Source: Acetobacteraceae bacterium
GTDB taxonomy: Bacteria > Pseudomonadota > Alphaproteobacteria > Acetobacterales > Acetobacteraceae
Assembly: GCA_003506895.1 (NCBI GenBank)
Contig: DNXO01000069.1
Coordinates: forward strand, 982 to 6,320
DNA length: 5,339 nucleotides
Direction: 5' to 3'
Below, piece after piece: positions 1 through 5,281 of the stretch. Position 1 is the first letter of the stretch. The number at the start of each line of letters is the position of its first letter. The notes beneath the pieces were generated by a model that saw only the letters and a list, made by a program, of their open reading frames with translations, was not told the DNA's origin and made no database searches. Made by a program: the position numbers and the translations under genes.

Positions 1-1342
1 CCTTCATCAGGCCGATATTGCCCTCCTGGATCAAATCCAGGAATTGCAGGCCGCGATTGGTGTATTTCTTCGCGATGGAGATCACCAGGCGCAGGTTCGC
101 CTCGATCATCTCTTTCTTCGCGCGCGCGCTGTCACGTTCGCCGCGCGAGACGGTCATGTAAACCCGGCGGAATTCAGCGATCGGCAGGCTGGCATCCGTC
201 GCCACCGCGCCGATCTGGTTGCGGATCTTGGCGATGTCGTCCGGGTGCTTGATGACAAACACCTTCCAGCCCTTGCCCGGCAACCGGCCAACGCGGTCGA
301 ACCAATTGGGGTCCAGCTCCGCGCCGCGGTAGTTCTTCAGGAAGTCCTCGCGGTTGACCTTGCAGCTCTCGGCCATTCGCATCAACTGGCCTTCCAGCGT
401 CGTCAGGCGCTGGTTCAGCAGCTTGAGCTGGCTGACCAGCTCCTCGATGCGGTTATTGTGCAACCGCACCTGACCGACCTTCTCGACCAGTTCCTCGCGG
501 ATCTTCTCGTAGCCCTTTTCGGACCGCGTGCTCATTTCCTCGCCGCTGGTGATCGTCTCCAGCCGGCGGTGCTGCATCTTGTGCAGCTTCTTGTACAGGT
601 TCTCGATTTCCTCGAAGTTCGCCAGAACCTCGGGCTTTAGCTTTTCTTCCAGCGCCGACAGCGACATGCTGGGGCCGCTATCTTCGTCGTCGCCGTCCAT
701 GTCGTCGTTCGCGGGAAACCCCTCGGCGGGCACGTCGGGCGCATCGGTCACGTCGGCGGTCGGTGCACCGGCGCCCTCCGTCGCTTCCAGATCGACGATG
801 TCGCGCAGCAGCATCCGCCCGGCCTTGAGCTGATCGTGCCAGGTGATGATGGCTTTGAACGTCAGCGGGCTTTCGCACAGCCCGTTGATCATCATGTCGC
901 GGCCGGCTTCGATCCGCTTGGCGATGGCGATTTCGCCCTCACGCGACAGCAGCTCCACGCTGCCCATCTCGCGCAGGTACATGCGAACCGGGTCGTCGGT
1001 GCGGCCCAGGCTGGCTTCATCGACGTTGCCGGTCTGCTCTTCGGCTTCCTCTTCCTCGGCCTTTTCGGCCTTGGCGACGGGAAGCTCGCCTTCCTCGTTC
1101 TCTTCGCTCTCGACGACCTGGATGCCCATTTCCGAGAAATTGGCCATCACGTCTTCGATTTGTTCGGAGCTGTTCTGATCCGGCGGCAGGATCGCGTTCA
1201 GCTCATCGAACGTGATGTAGCCGCGTTCCTTGCCCTTCGCGATCAACCGCTTCACGCCGGCGGCGGTCACATCCAGCAGGGTTGTCTCGGCATCCGCTTC
1301 CGCCGTGGCGGTATCGCCGGCGACCATGGGCTTCGTGGCCAT
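1..1342 (-). CDS. rpoD: RNA polymerase primary sigma factor RpoD (sigma-70), N-terminal part, 3' end outside window
   Basis: Housekeeping sigma factor, which directs core RNA polymerase to vegetative promoters. The window holds the first 447 codons; the gene runs off the left edge inside region 2.2 (DLIQEGNIGLMK), before the -10-binding part of region 2 and all of regions 3 and 4. Visible in order: region 1.1 (about residues 22-80, LLDVTAAGVKRLI...FSEMGIQVVE), an acidic Glu/Ala linker (about 79-110), region 1.2 (about 115-148, DDPVRMYLREMG, LLSREGEIAIAKRI), the long non-conserved segment of primary sigmas (about 149-395) with an Asp-rich stretch near 213-222 and a helical, charged part after it, then region 2.1/2.2 (about 404-447, EANLRLVISIAKKYTNRG). 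The start is well fixed: an in-frame TGA lies two codons upstream (1348-1346) and AAGGAG lies 11 bases upstream. It follows dnaG by 61 bases on the same strand. The visible part is intact. The family call is essentially certain. Confidence 0.97.
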   Translation of the reverse strand, partial: MATKPMVAGDTATAEADAETTLLDVTAAGVKRLIAKGKERGYITFDELNAILPPDQNSSEQIEDVMANFSEMGIQVVESEENEEGELPVAKAEKAEEEEAEEQTGNVDEASLGRTDDPVRMYLREMGSVELLSREGEIAIAKRIEAGRDMMINGLCESPLTFKAIITWHDQLKAGRMLLRDIVDLEATEGAGAPTADVTDAPDVPAEGFPANDDMDGDDEDSGPSMSLSALEEKLKPEVLANFEEIENLYKKLHKMQHRRLETITSGEEMSTRSEKGYEKIREELVEKVGQVRLHNNRIEELVSQLKLLNQRLTTLEGQLMRMAESCKVNREDFLKNYRGAELDPNWFDRVGRLPGKGWKVFVIKHPDDIAKIRNQIGAVATDASLPIAEFRRVYMTVSRGERDSARAKKEMIEANLRLVISIAKKYTNRGLQFLDLIQEGNIGLMK

Positions 1343-1353
1343 CGCTCAGGGCA

Positions 1354-1359
1354 CTCCTT
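1354..1359 (-). promoter_or_regulatory. Ribosome binding site of rpoD
   Basis: AAGGAG on the minus strand, 11 bases before the rpoD ATG. This spacing is on the long side for a strong Shine-Dalgarno, but no ATG, GTG or TTG in the rpoD frame lies closer to it, and the TGA at 1348-1346 rules out an upstream start. Confidence 0.75.
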
Positions 1360-1397
1360 CATCCGACGGGTCCCGGCTCGCGCAAACCGAAACCCCA

Positions 1398-1406
1398 CTA
1401 TCATTA
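1398..1406 (-). other. Three consecutive in-frame stop codons ending dnaG
   Basis: After the last dnaG codon (GCA, Ala606) the minus strand reads TAA TGA TAG in frame. Only the first is needed. The remaining 55 bases up to rpoD contain the rpoD ribosome binding site and no convincing promoter or terminator. Confidence 0.9.
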
Positions 1407-3224
1407 TGCATCAGCAAACCCGACCCCGTCGGGTTCGCCGCTGCGAACCTTGTTGAACGCCTCGCTCAACGCCGTCAGGCGGCGCTGGGTGTCCGGTGTC
1501 AAGTTTCGGGTAGCATCGGCCTCAGCCAAAGCGACTTCCTCGCGCAGATGTTCCACATTGAGAAAGCCAAAAATATGCCACCACCCTGATTCCGCTTCGG
1601 CCGGCATGGCCCCGGCAGAGGCGCATGCGGGAAGTGGCATGGGCGCTTCGGCGAGGACGTGCTGAACGTCATGCTCAAATCCAGATTTCGTGAGGTGGTC
1701 CATCAGACCAGCAGAGTCAAGGGTTTCGGCGCTTTCCGCCCAAATTTCAATAGCATCGCGCAGGCGCACCAAGGCCGGATCCAAGGGCAAAGTACTGTAG
1801 GCGTGCCCCACGTCGTTCAACAAAAACGGATGCCGCAGCAGAATTGCCGTTAGAATACGCGCCCGTTCGGTGGTTGTGTTGTCGTGATGGAGTTGCGGCC
1901 TTGGAGCACGCAGTCCTCCGGTGACTGTGCCGCGCTTGTCCCACTTGCCGGCCTGCCCTTTCATCGGGCGTGGCCTGCTGGCGAAGAACCGGTCCAACAA
2001 GGCGCTGCGGTATTCAGCGGCCAGCGATTTGTCGGCGATGCGGCCCGAGGCCTCGATCAGCCGAGACCGAAAAGCGGCGCGTTTCTCCGGCGTTCCATCG
2101 CCGACCTCACCGCGCACCATGTCGAAAAGCGCGTCCGACGGAGACTGTGCCGCGTCCAGCACGGCCTGGAACCCGGGCGCACCGCCTTTGCGCACTAGAC
2201 TGTCCGGATCCTCGCCGGTCGGCAGGGTCGCGAATTTCAATGATTGCTCCGGCGTCAGCGTCGGCAACGCCAATTCCATCACGCGCGAGGCCGCTCGGGC
2301 GCCGGCGCTATCGCCGTCAAAACAAAGGATCGGGCAGGGGGATACACGCCACAGCTCCTCAAGCTGCTCGTTGGTCAGCGCTGTTCCGAGCGGCGCGACG
2401 GCGGCGGTGAATCCGGCCTGGGCGGTGGCAATGACGTCCATGTATCCTTCAACCACGATCAGCGTCCCGCCGTTGCGCACTCCGTCACGAGCCAAGTCCA
2501 GGCCGTAAAGATTGCGGCGTTTCGAGAACACCGATGTCTCTGGCCCGTTTACATATTTCGGTTGCCCCGGGCCCAGGATGCGGCCACCGAAACTGATGAT
2601 TCTGCCGCGGCGGTCCCGGATCGGAAACATGACCCGCTGCGAGAACAGTTCGAAAGTGCGTCCGGTTTCCTCATCACGGCGAATCAATCCCGCGTCAGTA
2701 AGTTGTTCGATGTCGATTCCTTGCCGTGACAGGTCCGCCGTCAGACCGCCGCGCTCCCCAGCCCAACCCAAACCGAAGCGGGCAATGGTCTCCTCGGTCA
2801 GTCCCCGGCCCAACAGGTAGTCGCGGCCCTGACGGCCTTCCGGGAGTGCCAGCCGGCGCTGATAATGTGCCTGCACTACTTCCAGCACACCGATGACATC
2901 CAATCGCCGCCGCTCCGCTTCAGCAGCCTCCGGCGTGGCTTTAGGCACTTCCAACCCGGCTTCGCCGGCCAGTTGATGGACCGCATCCATGAACGGCAGG
3001 CCCTGGCTTTGCATGACGAAGGTGATGGCGTCGCCATGCGCGCCGCAGCCGAAGCAGTGATAGCCGTCGTCGTAAACATAAAAGCTGGGCGTCTTCTCGC
3101 CATGGAAGGGGCAACAGCCCTTCCACTGCTTCCCCGACCGCGCGAGCTTGACCCGCCGGCCGATCAACCCGGCCAGAGGCGTGCGGATCCGCAGTTCTTC
3201 CAGGAAGTTTGGCGACAGCGCCAT
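1404..3224 (-). CDS. dnaG: DNA primase DnaG
   Basis: Synthesises the RNA primers for chromosome replication at the fork, working with the DnaB helicase. The protein has 606 residues, normal for bacterial primases. Domains: N-terminal zinc-binding domain (about 1-97) with CHCC ligands C38, H41, C57 and C60 (GCCPFHGEKTPSF...HCFGCGAHGD); the RNA polymerase core with the typical segment PKYVNGPETSVFSKRRNLYG (about 222-241); the Toprim fold with E259 in VVEGYMDV and D303/D305 in CFDGDSAG, the metal-binding acidic residues; and a diverged C-terminal helicase-binding region (about 445-606) ending near FGFLNVEHLREEVALAEAD. C37 beside the zinc ligand replaces the hydrophobic residue found in many homologues. 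The start ATG has a weak GGAA 10 bases upstream, inside the 18-base gap after yqeY. The yqeY TGA lies in the dnaG frame seven codons before the ATG, so no earlier start is possible. Probably co-transcribed with yqeY and rpoD. No sign of damage. Confidence 0.97.
   Translation of the reverse strand: MALSPNFLEELRIRTPLAGLIGRRVKLARSGKQWKGCCPFHGEKTPSFYVYDDGYHCFGCGAHGDAITFVMQSQGLPFMDAVHQLAGEAGLEVPKATPEAAEAERRRLDVIGVLEVVQAHYQRRLALPEGRQGRDYLLGRGLTEETIARFGLGWAGERGGLTADLSRQGIDIEQLTDAGLIRRDEETGRTFELFSQRVMFPIRDRRGRIISFGGRILGPGQPKYVNGPETSVFSKRRNLYGLDLARDGVRNGGTLIVVEGYMDVIATAQAGFTAAVAPLGTALTNEQLEELWRVSPCPILCFDGDSAGARAASRVMELALPTLTPEQSLKFATLPTGEDPDSLVRKGGAPGFQAVLDAAQSPSDALFDMVRGEVGDGTPEKRAAFRSRLIEASGRIADKSLAAEYRSALLDRFFASRPRPMKGQAGKWDKRGTVTGGLRAPRPQLHHDNTTTERARILTAILLRHPFLLNDVGHAYSTLPLDPALVRLRDAIEIWAESAETLDSAGLMDHLTKSGFEHDVQHVLAEAPMPLPACASAGAMPAEAESGWWHIFGFLNVEHLREEVALAEADATRNLTPDTQRRLTALSEAFNKVRSGEPDGVGFADA
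1417..1435 (-). other. Perfect hairpin at the 3' end of dnaG coding sequence
   Basis: The minus strand reads AACCCGAC-GGG-GTCGGGTT, an 8-bp perfect stem with a 3-base loop. It lies inside the last codons of dnaG, 10 bases before the stop. Only three T's follow, so it is not a convincing intrinsic terminator. It could be an mRNA processing or stability element between dnaG and rpoD, or simply a consequence of the local coding sequence. In E. coli the dnaG-rpoD junction is a known RNA-processing point; any parallel here is inference. Confidence 0.45.
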
Positions 3225-3242
3225 CGCGCAATTATTCCGAAA

Positions 3243-3701
3243 TCAGCCGCCCAGGCGTGCTTTAACCATCGGCCCGGCCTTCGCCATATCCAGGCTGGCG
3301 GCATGTTTGTTTTTCAGGGCTGCCATGACCTTGCCCATATCCTTGATGCTCGTCGCGCCAGTTTCTGCCACGGCCCCCGCCACGGCCTGCTCCATCGCCG
3401 CCGCGTCCATCTGCTGGGGCAGGAAGCTCTCGATGACCGCGATCTCCGCCTCTTCCTTGGCTGCGAGTTCCGGGCGGTTGCCTTTAGTATAGAGTTCCAC
3501 CGACTCCCGGCGCGATTTGACCATGCCGCGCAGCATGCCGAGGATTTCCTCGTCCGGAACCTTGTCGATGCCCTTGGGCCGCGAGGCGATATCGACGTCC
3601 TTCAGCCTGGCCATGATCATGCGCAGGGTGGAGGTGCGATCCGCCGTTCCGGCCTTCATGGAAGCCTTCATCTGGTCGGTGAATTGGTCTCTTAGGGTCA
3701 T
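3243..3701 (-). CDS. yqeY: GatB/YqeY domain-containing protein
   Basis: A 152-residue stand-alone member of the GatB/YqeY family, related to the C-terminal, tRNA-contacting tail domain of the GatB subunit of tRNA-dependent amidotransferase. It has no amidotransferase catalytic domain, and its cellular role is not firmly established; it is presumed cytosolic. Family marks: the N-terminal helical part with RTSTLRMIMARLKD (about 22-35), KSRRESVELY (62-71), E-rich helix followed by FLPQQM (93-98), and the C-terminal part with KDMGKVMAALKNKHA (about 120-134) and PMVKARL near the end. The start is supported by AGGAG 7 bases upstream of the ATG. It is the first gene of the yqeY-dnaG-rpoD unit, in the place rpsU holds in E. 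coli, and is transcribed divergently from carA. Full length, no damage. Confidence 0.95.
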   Translation of the reverse strand: MTLRDQFTDQMKASMKAGTADRTSTLRMIMARLKDVDIASRPKGIDKVPDEEILGMLRGMVKSRRESVELYTKGNRPELAAKEEAEIAVIESFLPQQMDAAAMEQAVAGAVAETGATSIKDMGKVMAALKNKHAASLDMAKAGPMVKARLGG

Positions 3702-3708
3702 TGCGGCG

Positions 3709-3713
3709 CTCCT
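3709..3713 (-). promoter_or_regulatory. Ribosome binding site of yqeY
   Basis: AGGAG on the minus strand with an ideal 7-base spacer to the yqeY ATG. This is the best-spaced Shine-Dalgarno in the window, and contrasts with the absence of one before the divergent carA start. Confidence 0.8.
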
Positions 3714-3727
3714 GCGCGAAAGAATGT

Positions 3728-3742
3728 CCCTATACTATAGGG
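3728..3742. repeat. Perfect 15-base palindrome over the yqeY -10 region
   Basis: CCCTATA-C-TATAGGG, 7-base arms around one central base. It overlaps the candidate yqeY -10 hexamers and presents TATAGT/TATAGG on the minus strand and TATACT/TATAGG on the plus strand. It could be an operator, a two-way -10 element, or coincidence. Its arms do not resemble the GGGAA/TTCCC repeat near carA. Confidence 0.55.
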
Positions 3743-3757
3743 CGTGGGGTGCGTCAG
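3729..3757 (-). promoter_or_regulatory. Candidate promoter of the yqeY-dnaG-rpoD unit
   Basis: Minus strand CTGACG (3757-3752) as -35, 17-base spacer, TATAGG (3734-3729) as -10. The first matches TTGACA at four of six positions (core TGAC), the second TATAAT at four of six. Transcription would begin near 3722, giving a leader of about 20 bases that contains the AGGAG site. An overlapping TATAGT (3739-3734) is a better -10 on its own, but the sequence 17 bases upstream of it (TCCCAC) is a poor -35. Assigned by eye from spacing and position. Confidence 0.5.
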
Positions 3758-3783
3758 TGGGACGGTGCGCTCAGCCAGCGGTG

Positions 3784-3806
3784 TTTCCTGACGGAAAGAA
3801 TTTCCC
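3784..3806. repeat. Cluster of TTYCC/GGRAA half-sites upstream of the carA promoter
   Basis: Alternating short arms: TTTCC (3784-3788), GGAAA (3793-3797), TTTCCC (3801-3806). They form two overlapping imperfectly spaced dyads, TTTCC-N4-GGAAA and GGAAA-N3-TTTCC. They resemble the arms of the perfect repeat at 3829-3847, and could be auxiliary binding sites for the same regulator. The arms are short, so chance is possible. Confidence 0.35.
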
Positions 3807-3823
3807 AATCTTAGACCTATCGG

Positions 3824-3852
3824 TTGCGATGGGAAGTTTTTTCCCATACACT
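3824..3852 (+). promoter_or_regulatory. Candidate promoter of carA giving a leaderless transcript
   Basis: TTGCGA (3824-3829) as -35, a spacer of exactly 17 bases, TACACT (3847-3852) as -10; each matches the sigma-70 consensus at four of six positions. With the usual six bases between the -10 and the start point, transcription would begin at 3859, the A of the carA ATG. The bases before that ATG (CTCCCCGC) hold no Shine-Dalgarno, which fits leaderless translation. The spacer is filled by an inverted repeat. Inferred from spacing; no transcript data. Confidence 0.5.
3829..3847. repeat. Perfect inverted repeat, putative operator in the carA promoter
   Basis: ATGGGAA-GTTTT-TTCCCAT: 7-base perfect arms, 5-base centre. 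It spans the space between the candidate -35 and -10 hexamers and ends 11 bases before the carA ATG. Half-site size and position are typical of operators for dimeric helix-turn-helix repressors. The obvious candidate ligand is the HTH domain encoded immediately downstream; that link is inference. Half-site TTCCCA recurs at 3802-3807. Confidence 0.6.
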
Positions 3853-3858
3853 CCCCGC

Positions 3859-4032
3859 ATGCCGATCTCGATCGATCATATTATAGAACGCATGGGCGGC
3901 GCTGAAGCTGCCTCACGTTTAACCGGCGTGGGAACCGAGGCTGTGCGCAAATGGCGCCAAAGCCGAGCGATTCCGTCTCGCCACTGGCCTGCGGTGATCG
4001 CGGCCACCGGCCTGACCATGGCCGACCTGCAA
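3859..4032 (+). other. HTH (Cro/CI-like, 'carph-isopro'-type) domain region at the N-terminus of CarA
   Basis: Residues 1-58. Likely helices: IDHIIERMG (5-13), a second over GAEAASRLTG (14-23), the recognition helix over GTEAVRKWRQS (25-35), then PSRHWPAVIAATG (40-51) and MADLQ. The signature 'V..W......IP..HW..I' is that of small phage/plasmid Cro-like proteins common in Alphaproteobacteria. I recall an NCBI family called 'carph-isopro'; its name may refer to carbamoyl-phosphate and isopropyl-type enzymes, but I am not certain. Codon use differs somewhat from the enzyme part: by hand count 19 of the first 54 codons end in A or T, including ATA, TTA and GGA, against 12 of 60 in codons 95-154. 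Confidence 0.75.
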
Positions 4033-5235
4033 ACCGAGTCTCCAGACCAGGCGAGTGCGACGATGCAAAACGCGACCGATACTGTTCCCGCTGGCGCCAC
4101 CGCCGTTCTGGTGTTGGCGGATGGCGCCGCGTTTTGGGGGCGCGGGTTCGGGGCGCATACCTCTGGCGTCGGTCCAGTGGGCGAGGTCTGCTTCAGCACC
4201 GGGATGACGGGGTATCAGGAAACCCTGACCGACCCGTCCTTCGCCGGGCAGATTATCACCTTTACCTTTCCGCATATCGGCAACGTCGGCACCAATATCG
4301 AGGATATCGAGGCCACCACGATCGCGGCCCGTGGCCTGGTGGTGAACCAGGACGTCACCGAACCATCCAACTGGCGCTCGACGCAGCGGCTACAGGAATG
4401 GCTGCGGGCCCAGGGAATCACCGGTATTTCCGGCGTGGATACGCGGTCGCTGACGATCCGCATCCGCGATGGCGGCGCGCCGACAGGCGTGTTGGCCTTC
4501 CCTGCTGACGGCAAGTTCGATCTGGCGGCGCTGCGCGCCCAGGCGGCCGGGTGGCCCGGGCTGGAGGGCATGGACCTGGCGAAAGAGGTCACCTGCCGAC
4601 AGACCTACGATTGGGATGAGACCGCGTGGTCCTGGCCCACCGGTTTCGGCCGGCAATCAGCGCCAAAACGCCATGTCGTCGCGGTTGATTACGGAGCGAA
4701 GCGAAACATCCTGCGCTGCTTGGCCTCGGCCGGCTGCAAGGTCACCGTCGTGCCGGCCACCGCCACCGCCGAGGACATTCTGCGGCACGAGCCCGACGGC
4801 GTCTTCCTGTCCAACGGTCCAGGCGACCCGGCGGCGACTGGCGAATACGCGGTGCCAGTGCTGCGTCAGGTGCTGGATAGCGGCACCCCGATCTTCGGGA
4901 TCTGCCTGGGTCATCAGCTTCTGGCGCTGGCGCTGGGTGCCAAGACCTACAAGCTGGACCGCGGCCATCGCGGCGCCAACCAACCGGTGAAGGACCTTGC
5001 GACCGGCAAGGTGGAGATCACCAGTCAGAACCACGGCTTTGCTGTGGATGCGAACTCACTGCCGGCGAACGTCAAGGTGACGCATGTGTCGCTGTTCGAT
5101 GGGTCGAACGAGGGGATCGCTTCAACCGATCGGGCGGCGTTCTCCGTCCAATACCACCCGGAAGCCAGCCCGGGGCCGACCGACAGTCATCACCTGTTCC
5201 GGCGTTTCGTCGGAATGATGGAACAACGCGGCTAA
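3859..5235 (+). CDS. carA: Carbamoyl-phosphate synthase small subunit with N-terminal helix-turn-helix domain (HTH-CarA fusion)
   Basis: Glutaminase subunit of carbamoyl-phosphate synthetase: it hydrolyses glutamine and passes ammonia to CarB, supplying arginine and pyrimidine synthesis in the cytosol. From 3859 the frame encodes 458 residues, against roughly 380-400 for usual CarA. Residues 1-58 are a Cro/CI-like HTH domain, 59-80 a hydrophilic Ser/Thr/Ala/Gln linker, and about 81-458 a full CarA: N-terminal CPSase domain (VLVLADG, GEVCFSTGMTGYQETLTDPS, FPHIGNVGTN), then the class I amidotransferase with triad C349 (GICLGHQLL), H433 and E435 (QYHPEASPGP), each offset by 80 from E. coli C269/H353/E355. 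NHGFAVD and SNGPGDP are present. I chose the 3859 start because the HTH is a coherent domain in frame with CarA and no stop separates them. ATGs at 4018 and 4063 are alternatives; 4063 would give a conventional 390-residue CarA. Divergent from yqeY; followed by carB. Confidence 0.9.
   Translation: MPISIDHIIERMGGAEAASRLTGVGTEAVRKWRQSRAIPSRHWPAVIAATGLTMADLQTESPDQASATMQNATDTVPAGATAVLVLADGAAFWGRGFGAHTSGVGPVGEVCFSTGMTGYQETLTDPSFAGQIITFTFPHIGNVGTNIEDIEATTIAARGLVVNQDVTEPSNWRSTQRLQEWLRAQGITGISGVDTRSLTIRIRDGGAPTGVLAFPADGKFDLAALRAQAAGWPGLEGMDLAKEVTCRQTYDWDETAWSWPTGFGRQSAPKRHVVAVDYGAKRNILRCLASAGCKVTVVPATATAEDILRHEPDGVFLSNGPGDPAATGEYAVPVLRQVLDSGTPIFGICLGHQLLALALGAKTYKLDRGHRGANQPVKDLATGKVEITSQNHGFAVDANSLPANVKVTHVSLFDGSNEGIASTDRAAFSVQYHPEASPGPTDSHHLFRRFVGMMEQRG
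4049..4065 (+). promoter_or_regulatory. Possible internal translation start for conventional-length CarA
   Basis: An in-frame ATG at 4063-4065 (Met69 of the long form, MQNATDTV) is preceded by an imperfect Shine-Dalgarno AGGCGAG (4049-4055) with a 7-base spacer. Starting here gives 390 residues, the normal CarA length, without the HTH domain. It could be the only start, or one of two. Confidence 0.35.
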
Positions 5236-5281
5236 CGCCTGACGCTTTTATTTTCAGCCAGCCGCAGACGGGAAATCCGAG
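5236..5281 (+). promoter_or_regulatory. carA-carB intergenic gap with carB ribosome binding site
   Basis: 46 bases without a hairpin or T-tract that would end transcription; a short AT-rich patch (CTTTTATTTTC) lies near 5245-5255. GGGAA (5270-5274) sits 7 bases before the carB ATG and is the likely Shine-Dalgarno. carA and carB are therefore probably on one mRNA. Confidence 0.6.

Noticed and set aside
1267..1404. Small minus-strand open frame (45 codons) starting at TAATG on the dnaG stop and running into rpoD
   Set aside because: Out of frame with rpoD and no ribosome binding site of its own; its Arg/Pro-rich peptide mostly overlaps rpoD coding sequence. Probably chance.
1417..1435. Hairpin at the dnaG end as an intrinsic terminator
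   Set aside because: Only three T's follow the stem, and rpoD begins about 75 bases later on the same strand.
44..1456. Long plus-strand open frames opposite rpoD (44-640, 836-1456, 843-1178)
   Set aside because: They are antisense to a clearly conserved sigma factor, show no recognisable domain, and are expected shadows in GC-rich DNA.
1474..1502. Perfect TTGACA (1502-1497, minus strand) near the end of dnaG as an internal rpoD promoter
   Set aside because: The hexamer 17 bases downstream is CCTGAC, which is not a -10, and no heat-shock-type -10 was found at other spacings.
1884..3695. Plus-strand open frames opposite dnaG and yqeY (for example 1921-2508 and 2865-3695)
   Set aside because: Antisense to intact conserved genes; low-complexity, Arg/Ala/Pro-rich translations with no family resemblance.
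3788..3816. Alternative carA promoter CTGACG-N17-TTAGAC
   Set aside because: The -10 candidate is poor; TTGCGA-N17-TACACT fits better with the start codon and the inverted repeat.
3517..3858. In-frame extension of the carA reading frame upstream of 3859, including an ATG at 3829
   Set aside because: Most of it is antisense to yqeY and shows no domain. The 3829 ATG lies inside the inverted repeat, lacks a Shine-Dalgarno, and would be upstream of the predicted transcript start.
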